Shown: positions 42,652 to 52,341 of the stretch, in pieces
How positions within the stretch are numbered: position 1 is the stretch's first letter
How the letters are laid out: every line of letters starts with the position of its first letter
DNA from: Bog-473 sp963719485
GTDB taxonomy: Bacteria; Actinomycetota; Acidimicrobiia; Acidimicrobiales; RAAP-2
Reading direction: 5' to 3'
DNA: 64,000 nucleotides
Assembly (NCBI GenBank): GCA_963719485.1
Contig: OY970387.1
Coordinates: 2,666,001-2,730,000 of the forward strand
The notes under the pieces: generated by a model
What the model saw: only the letters and a program-made list of their open reading frames with translations
The model's database searches: none
Told to the model about the DNA's origin: nothing
Translations under genes and position numbers: made by a program

Positions 42652-43521
42652 GTGGCGACGGCCGGGCAGACGGCGCTCACGGTCGAGCCGGTGGCCGGCG
42701 CCCTGGGTGCCGCGGTGACGGGCGTCGACCTGGCCCAGGTGTCCGCGGCGGACGAGTTGGACGGGGTGCGCCGGGCCCTGGCCGACCACCTCGTCCTCTT
42801 CCTCCCCGACCAGACGTTGGACCTCGACGACCTCGAGAGGGTGACGGACCTCCTGGGCGGCCGCGACGTCACGCCCTTCGTGGATCCCCTCGAGGACCGC
42901 CCCTACGTGATCCGGGTGATCAAGGAGCCCACCGACGTCCTGAATTTCGCCAACGCCTGGCACAGCGATCTGAGCTACCTGCCGGCGCCCCCGGCGTACA
43001 CGCTCCTGCACGCCTGGGACGTGCCCGATCACGGGGGCGACACCGTCTGGTCGAACCAGTACCTCGCCTACGACACCCTTTCGCGCGGCCTGAAGTCGAC
43101 GTTGGAGAGCCTCAGGGCGGTGCACTCGGCCGGCATGGCCTACGGCACCGGCGGTCTGCTCGACCAGGTGAAGGACCTGACCTCCATGGCCATCGCGCCG
43201 TCGGAGGACGCGTACGCCGAGCACGTCCACCCGGCCGTGATCGTCCACCCGGCCACCGGCAAGAAGGCGCTGTACCTCGACCCCGTCTACACCACCCGCT
43301 TCGAGGGCTGGACGAAGGAGGAATCACGGGCACTGCTCGAGCAGCTGCACCGGCACAGCATCAACGAGAACTTCACGTGCCGGCTGCGCTGGTCCGTCGG
43401 GACGCTGGCGATCTGGGACAACCGGTGCACGATGCACAACGCGCTGAACGACTACACGGGCGTCCGCCGCGAGATGTACCGCACCAGTGTGCGAGGCGCT
43501 CCGCCGAGCGGGGCGCGCTGA
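42652..43521 (+). CDS. TauD/TfdA-family Fe(II)/2-oxoglutarate dioxygenase
   Basis: 289 residues from GTG 42652. The iron facial triad is visible: His104 and Asp106 in NAWHSDLSYLPAPP, distal His in RCTMHNALNDY. The 2-oxoglutarate-binding Arg is in RREMYRTS. VEPVAGALGAAVTGVDLAQV is the usual N-terminal strand. TauD-like enzymes oxidise sulfonates, taurine or phenoxy compounds; the substrate is unassigned. It sits directly downstream of the amidohydrolase. Confidence 0.9.
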   Translation: MATAGQTALTVEPVAGALGAAVTGVDLAQVSAADELDGVRRALADHLVLFLPDQTLDLDDLERVTDLLGGRDVTPFVDPLEDRPYVIRVIKEPTDVLNFANAWHSDLSYLPAPPAYTLLHAWDVPDHGGDTVWSNQYLAYDTLSRGLKSTLESLRAVHSAGMAYGTGGLLDQVKDLTSMAIAPSEDAYAEHVHPAVIVHPATGKKALYLDPVYTTRFEGWTKEESRALLEQLHRHSINENFTCRLRWSVGTLAIWDNRCTMHNALNDYTGVRREMYRTSVRGAPPSGAR

Positions 43522-43545
43522 GTCTCGTTGCCCCCGACCGGCCGG

Positions 43546-43974
43546 TCAGAACGTACGGGGCCGACCCGAGACCGCCGGGCTGAGCCCCCAGTGGCAGCGG
43601 CGGCCGACGCTCTCGGGGCCTGATCGACGGACGTGCTCGGACTCAGCCGAGAGCGCGCGGTCCAGTTTCTCCCCGAGGTCACCCTCGTACGCCTCGACGC
43701 CGCGAACGTCGACGCGCCACTCGTAGTCGGCCGACTCCAGCGCGCCGTCGGTGCTGATGATGGCCGCGTCCGGACAGGCGCGGCGGGCGATGGACAGGAG
43801 CTGGAACCGGGCGTCGTAGGGGTCGCCCGCCGGAGGACGGAGCCGCAGCGCCCTCGAGATGCGGGGTGACTCGATCACCACGACCCAGCGGGGCCCTTGG
43901 CGGCAGAGGTAGAGGGTCGCGCCACCCACCGTTCCCTGGTGCTCTTGGGCATTGAACCTGCTTCGCTGTTCCAT
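43546..43974 (-). CDS. hypothetical protein
   Basis: 142 residues, soluble; begins MEQRSRFNAQEHQGTVGGAT and contains LRPPAGDPYDARFQLLSIAR and ESADYEWRVDVRGVEAYEGD. No motif links it to a known family. It starts 259 bases upstream of the next gene on the other strand and has a normal gene-like codon composition. Function unknown. Confidence 0.5.
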   Translation of the reverse strand: MEQRSRFNAQEHQGTVGGATLYLCRQGPRWVVVIESPRISRALRLRPPAGDPYDARFQLLSIARRACPDAAIISTDGALESADYEWRVDVRGVEAYEGDLGEKLDRALSAESEHVRRSGPESVGRRCHWGLSPAVSGRPRTF

Positions 43975-44232
43975 TGGTTACGAGAACACCCCTCCCTGGG
44001 GAAGCTTGCTGGGCCATATTGCCCATTCGGCGACGCGTCGATGCGGGCATTCGCGCTGCGTTGTCGGAACGTTGTGCATCCCACCCGACGTGGTTGCGTT
44101 CCCGGTTGTGCATTCGATCTTCCCTATGTTGGCAGGGCCCCCCGCTTCGCGACCAGTGCCGAAGTGCCCCTCGTGGCCTGTTGCGGTGCGTGTCCGAGGT
44201 GCCGCGCACGTGCCCTCGTTAGCGTGTGACCC

Positions 44233-44827
44233 GTGACGGGGGACGACGTGCGCGCTGCGGCCGAGCTGTGTCGGAGGACCCTGGAGCCGGCGCTCGGCGC
44301 CACCTGGAGCGTCGCCGTCCCGGGACTCGAGTTCACCGTGGCCTCCGTGGTGGCTCACGCCGCCGAGGCGCCGCTGTGGTACTCGGTCGACCTGTGGAGC
44401 GGGCGCGAGAACGCCGCCTTCGAGGTGAAAGTCCTCCCCGACGCCGCCAACGCGAGCCTCCTGACCAGCCTGCTGGCCGCGTCGCGCTCGCTCGCGGCGG
44501 GGGTCGACAACGCGCCACGCGGCACGCGGGGCTACCACCCCTTCGGCTCGCCCGATCCCGAGGGGTTCGCCGCGATGGCGTGTGACGAGCTGCTGGTGCA
44601 CGGCGACGACGCCGCGCGGGCTCGGGGTGCCCTTCACGCCGGACCGGCGGCTGGCCGCCGGCGTCCTGGCGCGGCTCCTCCCCTGGCACGATCTGGGTCC
44701 CGACGACGATCCGTGGGAACTGCTGCTCTGGGCCAACGGCCGGATCGAGGTTCCGGGGCGCGCCCGCCAGGGCGTGTGGCGCTGGCACTGCGCACCGCTG
44801 TCCGAATGGGACGGTGCCGGCCCCTGA
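44233..44827 (+). pseudogene. mycothiol-dependent DinB-like protein with a frameshift
   Basis: The first frame from GTG 44233 reads MTGDDVRAAAELCRRTLEPA up to DELLVHGDDAA; the second frame continues GLGVPFTPDRRLAAGVLARL and VWRWHCAPLSEWDGAGP to a stop at 44825-44827. They join if one base is removed near 44611-44622, in a GC run. VVAHAAE (about 40) and ELLVHGDD are DinB/mycothiol-transferase-like His positions. It is possibly a genuine lesion or a sequence error. Confidence 0.75.
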
Positions 44828-44863
44828 GCGGCGGCGCGGACGCGCTGGTGGTGTGGCCGCGGG

Positions 44864-46135
44864 CTACGGGAGAAGCGGTACCGCCACCGGGTGGACGACC
44901 GCGATGAGCATCACCACCATGAGCGCGCCCTGCAGGCATGCCATGAGTCCGACCACCGCCCCTTCCATGGAACGCGGCAGCTTCCAGGCGTACGCCACGA
45001 AGAGCGGGAAGGCCGCCATGGTGTAGCGCAGGATGCTGTCGGGGAAGTACGCGCTGTACCCGATCAGCAACGCACCGACCGTGTACACCCACCAGCTGAC
45101 CGGCACGGCGGCGACGGCTCCACCAATGGCACGCACGCCGTGCGACAGGCGGTCGAGGAACCAGAGGCCCACGAACCCGAGCACGAGCGCAACGCCCGCC
45201 ATGACGTCGGCGAGGAAGGTCAGCCCGTGGGGGCCCTGGTGCAGCGCGGCGACGGTGGCGTCGATCGGAGCCATGAACCAAATGAAGTGCTGACCCTGCC
45301 AGAACCGCTCCGCCGAGAGGAAGGCCACGGGGGTCCCCACCATGGCCCAGCCGTAGGCCATGAAGGAGGCGAGCCCGAGCGGCGCGAGCAGCGCGGCGAC
45401 GAAGGGGCGCCAGGCCCGTCCGCGCCAGGCCGCGGGCAGCGCCGTGACGAGAACGGCCAGGATCACGACGACGCCGGCGTTGCGGGTCAGCCCGGCGACG
45501 CATGCGCACAGGGCCGCGGTGATCCAGTAGCGCCGCGACAGGGCGAAGAGGCACGTGGCTGCCGCGGTGAGGAAGAGTCCCTCGGTATAGGCGAGGGAAA
45601 GCACGTACGCCGTCGGGAAGAAGACGAAGAGCAACACGGCCCGGTCGGCCAGCCGGTTCCCGAGGATCTCACGCACGGCCAGCCAGATGGCGAGGGCCGA
45701 GGTCAGCCCGAAGACGAAGGCGGCGACGACCGCGGCGTCGGGCAGGCTGAGGCGCGTGACGTCGGCGACGGCCCGCACCGCTCCCGGGAACGCGGGAAAG
45801 AAGGCCCAGCGGTTTCCGTCACCCTCGCTGACCAGCTGGTGGGGATAGCCGTGTTGCGCGATCTTCAGGTACCAGCGACCGTCCCAGACCGAGCCCATCG
45901 TCTGTAGCACACGCAGCCTGGGGAACACGGACCGGGCGATCAGCGCCGCCCCGAGAAGAGCGATCCGTGACAGCAGGTAGTAGCCGGCAGGACGCAGCAG
46001 GGGACGTCCCCGTGCGGCGAGATCCACCCAGCCGCGTGGCTGCGGCTCCACGAGCAGCGTCGGCGTGTCGGCAGCTTCCGGCGGTCGCGTGGCGACGGAC
46101 GGAGGCGACGCGGGTGCGTCGATGAGCCCGGTCAT
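44864..46135 (-). CDS. PIG-V-like membrane mannosyltransferase
   Basis: 423 residues from ATG 46135, which overlaps the TGA of the GT2/GtrA gene (ATGA). It has an N-terminal Pro-rich segment and about ten hydrophobic helices. The lumenal/periplasmic motif WDGRWYLKIAQHGYP fits PIG-V-type mannosyltransferases, and FFPAFPGAVRA is seen in that group. It likely uses polyprenyl-phosphate-mannose as donor. It would work after the GT2-GtrA protein in cell-envelope glycan or lipoglycan assembly. Confidence 0.85.
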   Translation of the reverse strand: MTGLIDAPASPPSVATRPPEAADTPTLLVEPQPRGWVDLAARGRPLLRPAGYYLLSRIALLGAALIARSVFPRLRVLQTMGSVWDGRWYLKIAQHGYPHQLVSEGDGNRWAFFPAFPGAVRAVADVTRLSLPDAAVVAAFVFGLTSALAIWLAVREILGNRLADRAVLLFVFFPTAYVLSLAYTEGLFLTAAATCLFALSRRYWITAALCACVAGLTRNAGVVVILAVLVTALPAAWRGRAWRPFVAALLAPLGLASFMAYGWAMVGTPVAFLSAERFWQGQHFIWFMAPIDATVAALHQGPHGLTFLADVMAGVALVLGFVGLWFLDRLSHGVRAIGGAVAAVPVSWWVYTVGALLIGYSAYFPDSILRYTMAAFPLFVAYAWKLPRSMEGAVVGLMACLQGALMVVMLIAVVHPVAVPLLP

Positions 46136-47446
46136 CGGGTGGGCGTGGCGACCGCGACGTCGCGGGGCGCCGGCGTCGACACGGGGGGTCGGAACGCCCA
46201 TCCGCGCAAGAGCGAGAAACGGAGCAGGGCGGCCGCGCAGCTGCCGATGGTGGCGGCCACCGCGTCGCCGATCAGCGAGGGTCCGGCCACCACGTTCGCG
46301 ACGGCGATGGCGCCCGTCGTGGCCAGCAGGCTGACGCCGTACAGCACGGCGACGACCGTGACGAAGGACGGTTGCCCGTGCACGCTTCGGACGATCCCCG
46401 GGGAGCGGCGGGCGAGCGAGCGGTGCAGCGCCGTGTTGACCAGGGTGCAGAAGGCGAGGGCGGCGGCGTTGGCCAGCCAGGGTCCGAAGGCGGACCACCC
46501 GGCGGCGAAGAGCAGCAGATAGCTCAGGGTGCTCAACAGGCCCACCCCCGCGAAGGAAAGGAGCTGATCGGCGGTGGCCGGGCTCTGCCCGGAGGGGCCG
46601 GCCGGGACGTGCGCCCGCGCCCGGGCCCGTGCGAGGTGCCGGTCCCCGGCGAGACGCCAGATCCCCCGCAGGTCGTCCAGTGCGGTGTGGACGAGGTCGA
46701 CGGACGAGTTGGGGTCGTCCGTCCAGTCCACCGGCGTCTCCGAGATGCGCACCCCGAGCCGTTCAGCGGTGACGATCAGTTCGGTGTCGAAGAACCACTC
46801 GTTGTCGCCGACCAGAGGCAGGATCTGCAGCGCGCGCTCACGCCGGATGGCCTTGAATCCACACTGGAAGTCGGAGACCCGGCTGCGGAGCGAGAGCTGG
46901 ACGATGTGGCTGTACGCCCGCGAGATCAGCTCGCGTTTGGGACCGCGGCACGACCCGGGATCCTCGGGCCAACCGGGTGCCCACGGCGAGGTCGCTGTGC
47001 CCGGAGAGGACCGATCCCACGAGCGGGAGAAGGGCTGAGAGGGACGTGGACAGGTCCACGTCCATGTAGGCGACCACGTCGGCCTCACTGGCCGACCAGG
47101 CCGTGCGGAGCGCGTAGCCGCGGCCCTTGCGGGAGAGGATGAGGGCCGCAACGCCGTCGAGGGTCGACGCGAGCCGCTGGGCCACCAGCGCGGTGCCGTC
47201 GGTGCTGCCGTTGTCGACGATCGTCACCAGCGTCCGGAAGGGGAAGCGGTCGTCGAGATAGCGGCGCAGTCGGGTGATGCCGGACTCGAGATTGGGTGCC
47301 TCGTTGTAGACCGGGACCACGACCTCGACCTTGAGCGTGTCACCGGCACCGCCGGAACCCGGCCGCGGGCCGCTGTGGCGGCCCTCGTGCCGCCGTGCGC
47401 CAGCCCTTCCCGAGCGGCCGTCCACGACGTGCGCCGCAGGTTCCAT
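46132..47446 (-). pseudogene. bifunctional GT2 glycosyltransferase/GtrA protein with a frameshift
   Basis: The N-terminal frame from ATG 47446 contains LKVEVVVPVYNEAPNLESGI, IVDNGSTDGTALVAQ and VAYMDVDLSTSLSALLPLVG, a dolichol-phosphate-mannose-synthase-like GT2 with DxD. After GTRLARGSRVV a second frame continues RGPKRELISRAYSHIVQLSL, then a GtrA membrane domain (ADQLLSFAGVGLLSTLSYLL). One extra G/C at about 46947 breaks the frame; removing it restores one protein of about 437 residues. It would make polyprenyl-P-mannose for its neighbour. Start choice uses the only good ATG upstream. Confidence 0.8.
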
Positions 47447-47598
47447 CCGATCCCCCCCAAGGACACGAGCAGCGAGGCGCACGATGCCGCGCCGCCCGCA
47501 GGTTTCCCCTTGTCAGGGTAGGGACGGTGGCCTCTGCGCGGATGGGCCAAAAGGACCAGATTCGGCCTCGTGACCCGGTGCCGACACGGAGAGGCGCT

Positions 47599-49677
47599 TC
47601 AGGGGGCCCGGCGCAGCGTGACGGAGACGTGACGGACGGTCGGGGGGAGGCGCACCGTTCCCGTGGCCTGATTGACGGCACCTGCCGAAGTGCCCGCAAC
47701 GTTGCGGATGAAGGAGGGCAGTTGGAAGAGGACCGGACCGTCCGGCACCGCACCACGCAAGGTCAGCGAGACCGAGCGGCCGGACGACGCGATGGTGAGG
47801 CCGGCACGGCGGCCCGCTGTGGTCGGGAAGTTGGTTACCGAGAGTGGCGCGCCATGACCCAGCCACGCGGGGGGCACGCCCCGTCCGACCACTAGGGACC
47901 CGTCGGACCGCTCGGCCACGAGGGAGTCCAGGAGCACCTTGTTGGCACCGGCGATGCCCCAGGCGTGGGGCGACGAGCCCTGCCCGGTGGCCGGGTGCCG
48001 GCCGACCCAGGGCGAGTGCGGGTCGGGCGCACCGGAGCTCTCCCACCACGAGAGCGGGCCGCTCTGGCCATTGGCGATCATGAACTCGTAGTCCAAGATC
48101 CCTTGGTCGCGGTGACCGGCGCCGGCCAGTCCGGCCGATCCCTGGGCCGCGTCGTACGCGCTCGAGTAGTACTCACCCGGGAAGCCGCCCGTCGTATCCG
48201 GCGGGAGGAGCCCGCGCAGACGGCCGAAGCCGTAGGAATAGGTGGCATCGATCAGTGTCCGGCCCGGACCGCTGATGGCCGCGCCGAGAAGAGAGCCCTC
48301 CCAGGCCCAGTTGCCGATCGGCGAGGTCCAGTTCGCATCCCGGGGGTTGTCGCAGCGGTTGGCCGTGTTGGGTTGCAGTAACGAGCAGGGCAGGTAGTCG
48401 AGGTGGTTCTCGCTGATGGTCTGATTGAGCACCGCGTTGGTGGCGGCGAGCAGGCTGGCGTACTCCGTCGACGCCCAGCCCGCCTCCTCGGTGTCACCGA
48501 GGGTCGATGCGATGTCGCGGTACGCGGCCAGGCCGAGCAGCGCCTCGAGGTCGTCGGTGGTCCAGTATCCCTGCGTGTCGATGTCGTTGGTGGCCTCCAT
48601 CGTGCCCATGGGGCCGGTCCGGTCGGCCGCGATGGCGTGGGCCGCGTCCTCGATGCTCGGTTCCGAGGCACCGCCGGTTCCGGCGGCGAAGTTCTGCGCG
48701 ACGAACGCCCGGTCCCCGGTCTTGAGCAGGTAGACGGCCCAGGGGACGGAGAAGGTCCAGAGACCGTCGACGTATTGGCCCTGTGCCCCGACCACGCTGC
48801 GTGCCTCGGTCAGCAGTGCGTGGGCGTCGGCGAAGGCGCCCTGCGTGAACAAATTGGTGAGGATCCCCACGACGTCGTGGCTGAACTCGCTCTCGTAGCC
48901 GTTGACACCGGTGTCGAGCGCGTCGCCGCTGCGTGTGATCTGTGTCGTGATGAAGCCGCTCTTGTAGGCATCGACGAGTGAGGGGTCCGGGACGCGAACC
49001 AGGGCGATGCTGGCCAGCTGCGCGTTCCAGAAGGCGCGCATATGGGCGAAATGCATGGTGAAGCCGCCCGCGGCGGCGAGGGCCTGGCCACTCGGCCAAG
49101 CGTCAGCCGAGGCGAAGCGGTCGGACACCATGGCGTAGTCGTGGTCGACGGCGCGATGCGGCGGGACGGCGTCGGGCGCACGGTCGAGAGGCACGAGTGC
49201 GGAGGAGGCGAGCGGGTCGGCGGTCACCGTGTGGCCTGTCGGGTTGTCGACGTGCACGCGGCTGTAGACGGCGACGTAGGGGTCGCCCTCCAAGACGACG
49301 CGGTCGGCGAACTCGGTGATGGCCACGGTGGCACCACCGGTCGTGAACGTGGTCACCTGCGCGGGCAGATAGCCGCCGGCGTCGGCCCAGGTGGTCCGCT
49401 GCCCGTCGTAGATGCCGAAGCCGAAGTCCTGGAAGAGCCCGTCGGGACCGTCCTGGACGACGAAGGTGCCGCCGAGGCAGGTGATGACGCTGTTGTGGTC
49501 GCCCTGCCACCCGATCGCCGAGGCCGTGCCGTCGGCGCCGGTGAAGGCGTCCGTGCCGACGTTGAAAGAGCACCGGTACGCCTGCTGTGGCCCCGGGGAC
49601 GTGCTCGCAGCCGACGCGACGGTGCCCGAGACGAGAGGGACAGCGGCACCGACGAGGGAACCGACCGCGACGAGCAC
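47599..49677 (-). CDS. large secreted glycosidase-like protein
   Basis: 692 residues. An N-terminal signal peptide (MLVAVGSLVGAAVPLVSGTV with ASA) indicates export. A long beta-rich N-terminal domain is followed by an (alpha/alpha)6-barrel-like region with GYWTTDDLEALLGLAAYRDI and NWAWEGSLLGAAISG, then a beta C-terminus. Acidic residues in WTTDDLEALL and WAWEGS could be catalytic, but no glycoside hydrolase family number can be assigned. It sits beside envelope glycosyltransferases, suggesting polysaccharide processing. GTG 49677 is the assumed start. Confidence 0.7.
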   Translation of the reverse strand: MLVAVGSLVGAAVPLVSGTVASAASTSPGPQQAYRCSFNVGTDAFTGADGTASAIGWQGDHNSVITCLGGTFVVQDGPDGLFQDFGFGIYDGQRTTWADAGGYLPAQVTTFTTGGATVAITEFADRVVLEGDPYVAVYSRVHVDNPTGHTVTADPLASSALVPLDRAPDAVPPHRAVDHDYAMVSDRFASADAWPSGQALAAAGGFTMHFAHMRAFWNAQLASIALVRVPDPSLVDAYKSGFITTQITRSGDALDTGVNGYESEFSHDVVGILTNLFTQGAFADAHALLTEARSVVGAQGQYVDGLWTFSVPWAVYLLKTGDRAFVAQNFAAGTGGASEPSIEDAAHAIAADRTGPMGTMEATNDIDTQGYWTTDDLEALLGLAAYRDIASTLGDTEEAGWASTEYASLLAATNAVLNQTISENHLDYLPCSLLQPNTANRCDNPRDANWTSPIGNWAWEGSLLGAAISGPGRTLIDATYSYGFGRLRGLLPPDTTGGFPGEYYSSAYDAAQGSAGLAGAGHRDQGILDYEFMIANGQSGPLSWWESSGAPDPHSPWVGRHPATGQGSSPHAWGIAGANKVLLDSLVAERSDGSLVVGRGVPPAWLGHGAPLSVTNFPTTAGRRAGLTIASSGRSVSLTLRGAVPDGPVLFQLPSFIRNVAGTSAGAVNQATGTVRLPPTVRHVSVTLRRAP

Positions 49678-49700
49678 TCCGGCGGAAAGGGGGCCGCCTC

Positions 49701-50882
49701 TCAGGGCCGGAACACGACCTTGATGGCGTGCGACGTGTGCCGGTCGATGGCCGCCTCGAGAGCCTGCCGGTAGTCCTGGAGCTCGAACTCGTGCGTCACG
49801 ACGACCGAGTCCGGCAGCAGTCCGGCCCCGAGCACGTCGAGCGCGCGGTCGACCGAGTGCCGGCCCGCGCCGCCCGCGAGTCCGGGTGAGGAGTGGGCGT
49901 CCACGGTGTGGTCGATGGAGCCAACCAGCGCCGCCTCCTTGTACCAGATCGGCGTCAGGTCGACCTCGCTGATCCCGGCGGCCCCGAGCAGGAGGACCGT
50001 GCCGCGATGGGCCACGGCGCGCAGCGCCTCGGTCACGGATTCCGGCGCTCCCACCGCCTCGACGACGTAAGGAAATCCGCCCATCAGCATCTGGTGGCGC
50101 TTCCGACCGACGACGCGCGCACCGCTCAGTGAGGCCAGCTCCTCCCAGTGGCCGTACCCGGGATCGCTGTACACGACGTGGTCCGCGCCGCAGGCTCGGG
50201 CGGCCTCCCCCTGGTGGGGATGGCGCGCCAGCACGGTGACCGGGCAGTGAGGAAAGAGCCCGCGCAACGCGGCGAGCGAAGCCAACCCGATGATGCCGGC
50301 GCCCACGATCAGCACCGGGTCGCCGTCGACCGGCATGGCACGCAGCAGGCCGTGGCAGGCGATGGAGACCGGCTCGTACAGGCTGCCTCCCCGGTCCGGG
50401 ATGGAATCGGGCATCGGATGGAGCATGGAGTCATGGGCCAGCACGCTGTCAGCCCAGCCGCCGCCGAGGTCCTGCGTGAACCCGAGCGAACGCCCCGAGC
50501 TGACGATGCGGCTGTCGAGATTGAGGCACGAGGACGTCCAGCCGCGGGCGCAGTTGGCGCACACCGGTTCGATCCCCCGGGGCAGGCAGGGGATGCAGGG
50601 GTCGATGACCACCCGCGTGCCGACAGCGACGGAGGAGTTCGGGCCGGCCTCGACGACGCGTCCCGCCGTTTCGTGGCCGAGGACGAACGGAAAGGTCCCG
50701 ATGGAGGCCAGGGTGGGTGACGGTCCGGTGTTGTGCGCGAACAGATGCAGGTCGCTGCCGCAGATCCCGCCTGTCGTGACCTCGACGCGCGCCCACGAAG
50801 GCCCGGGCAGCTCCGGTTCGGGGACCTCGGTCAACGAGGCGGGGAACTCTGGGTCAACCATGTCGAACACCACGGCGCGCAC
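49701..50882 (-). CDS. zinc-type alcohol/polyol dehydrogenase (MDR superfamily)
   Basis: 393 residues. Catalytic zinc ligands are present (ICGSDLHLF, GHETAGRVVE). A structural-zinc-like loop is seen in IDPCIPCLPRGIEPVCANCA. The Rossmann motif GAGIIGLASLAAL lies near residue 197. SIDHTVDAHSSPGLAGGAG is an unusual loop. It oxidises alcohols or sugar alcohols with NAD(P); the substrate is unknown. It is divergent from the PhyH dioxygenase. Confidence 0.88.
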   Translation of the reverse strand: MRAVVFDMVDPEFPASLTEVPEPELPGPSWARVEVTTGGICGSDLHLFAHNTGPSPTLASIGTFPFVLGHETAGRVVEAGPNSSVAVGTRVVIDPCIPCLPRGIEPVCANCARGWTSSCLNLDSRIVSSGRSLGFTQDLGGGWADSVLAHDSMLHPMPDSIPDRGGSLYEPVSIACHGLLRAMPVDGDPVLIVGAGIIGLASLAALRGLFPHCPVTVLARHPHQGEAARACGADHVVYSDPGYGHWEELASLSGARVVGRKRHQMLMGGFPYVVEAVGAPESVTEALRAVAHRGTVLLLGAAGISEVDLTPIWYKEAALVGSIDHTVDAHSSPGLAGGAGRHSVDRALDVLGAGLLPDSVVVTHEFELQDYRQALEAAIDRHTSHAIKVVFRP

Positions 50883-50945
50883 ACGACGAGCGTAGGCGAG
50901 TGCGGAGGAGGCTCAACGGGAGAGCGCTGGCATAAGGTGCCTCCG

Positions 50946-51815
50946 ATGCGGGTTCCCGACGCCACCCTGGGCGAAATGCGCGAGCGGGGTTTCTCCCTCC
51001 TGGAGGGCTTCTTGAGCGACGAGGAGCTCGCCGCGGCCCGGGAGGCGCTCTGGATGCACTTCCCCCGTCCCACCGACTACTTCGCTGACCCGGGTGCGTT
51101 CGCACGGTATGCGACGAGCCAGTTCGCCGGCGTGGAGGAGTTCCCGTATCGCTCATGGGACCTGAACCGGTTGGCGGTGCACGCCGACCTCGTGGATGCA
51201 GCCGAGCGCTACCTCGACACGACGGAGCTCCATCTCTACAAGGTCGAGCTCTGGGCCAAGTACGCCGGGGCCGTGAACTACGACCAGCCGCTCCATCGCG
51301 ACTACGGCAGCCACAGTCTCGTGGTGCCGCGGCCCGAGTCCCGTTACCAGCAGTTGACGACGTTCATCTTCTTGTCCGACGTGACCGACTCCGACGGTCC
51401 CACGCGCATTGTGCCGTACGAGGACGGGAAGGACGTCCCATACACGCCGCTGTACCTGCCGTTCGGGTCGCTGGCCGACGCGGAGGTGCCGTGCACCGGC
51501 CCGGCCGGGAGCCTGCTGATCTACCGGACCGACATCCTCCACCGCGGATCGGAGATGACGGGCCCGGGCCGGTCGCGCTTCTCGATCCTCGCCGACTTCC
51601 AGGTTCGTGGCACGACCTGGGGCGGCAAGATGGCGTGGCCCAAGCAGTCGCCCGAGCGCTGGGCCAGGTTCCTGCCGCAGTGCACCGTGCGGGAACGCGA
51701 CCTCTTCGGCTTCCCGCGGCCCGGCGACCCCTACTGGTCCGAGGAGACGCTCCGGGGCGTCGCCGAGCGGTACCCCGGCCTCGATCTCGGGCCCTACCGA
51801 GAAGCGGCGCTGTGA
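50946..51815 (+). CDS. phytanoyl-CoA dioxygenase (PhyH) family protein
   Basis: 289 residues from ATG 50946 with an AAGGTG-like ribosome binding site. The Fe(II) facial triad includes His117 and Asp119 in LHRDYGSH and the distal His in DILHRGSEM; a Ser/Thr/Arg-rich GRSRFSI follows. It uses 2-oxoglutarate and O2 to hydroxylate an acyl, branched or other substrate. It begins the run of oxidative genes towards the right end. Confidence 0.87.
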   Translation: MRVPDATLGEMRERGFSLLEGFLSDEELAAAREALWMHFPRPTDYFADPGAFARYATSQFAGVEEFPYRSWDLNRLAVHADLVDAAERYLDTTELHLYKVELWAKYAGAVNYDQPLHRDYGSHSLVVPRPESRYQQLTTFIFLSDVTDSDGPTRIVPYEDGKDVPYTPLYLPFGSLADAEVPCTGPAGSLLIYRTDILHRGSEMTGPGRSRFSILADFQVRGTTWGGKMAWPKQSPERWARFLPQCTVRERDLFGFPRPGDPYWSEETLRGVAERYPGLDLGPYREAAL

Positions 51816-51938
51816 GCGTTGCGCGGCGTCCTCACCGCGCTCGGCCGACGGGGCCTCGCTGTCCACAGGCGACACAGAGCTGGCATGGCCATACTGACCG
51901 ACCACGGACCCTGAGCCCACCCACTACGGAGGAACGAC

Positions 51939-52244
51939 ATGCCGGCACAGCTGATTCTCGAATTCGAGGGCGTCACGACGAAGGAGTACAACGCGGTCAA
52001 TGCCGCGCTCGGAATCGATCCGGCCTCCGGCGCCGGTGACTGGCCCGATGGCCTGCAGGTCCACGCGGCGGGGCTCAACGAGGCGGGCCACCTGGTGGTG
52101 ACCGAGATCTGGGACACGCCCGAGCACCAGGCCCGCTTCATGGAGGGGCGGCTGGGCGACGCCCTGGTCAAGGGCGGCATCGAGACTCCGCCTTCGAGTG
52201 TCACGTGGATCGAGCTCGTGGCGCACCACACCCCGGGCGGCTGA
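51939..52244 (+). CDS. small dimeric alpha/beta-barrel-like protein
   Basis: 101 residues from ATG 51939 with a GGAGG ribosome binding site. The fold looks ferredoxin-like (QLILEFEGVTTKEYNAVNAA; LVVTEIWDTPEHQARFMEGR; SVTWIELVAHH), resembling antibiotic biosynthesis monooxygenase or related dimeric alpha/beta-barrel proteins. No catalytic residue is assignable. It is between PhyH and the P450, possibly in the same transcription unit. Confidence 0.65.
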   Translation: MPAQLILEFEGVTTKEYNAVNAALGIDPASGAGDWPDGLQVHAAGLNEAGHLVVTEIWDTPEHQARFMEGRLGDALVKGGIETPPSSVTWIELVAHHTPGG

Positions 52245-52341
52245 CCACCGTCCTATCCGGGGGCAGTACTCTCTCCATCCGAGAATGCCGTTCTCAGCCA
52301 CAGGGACGCAGGGACGGCGCGACCACGCGGGAGGAGAGCAC

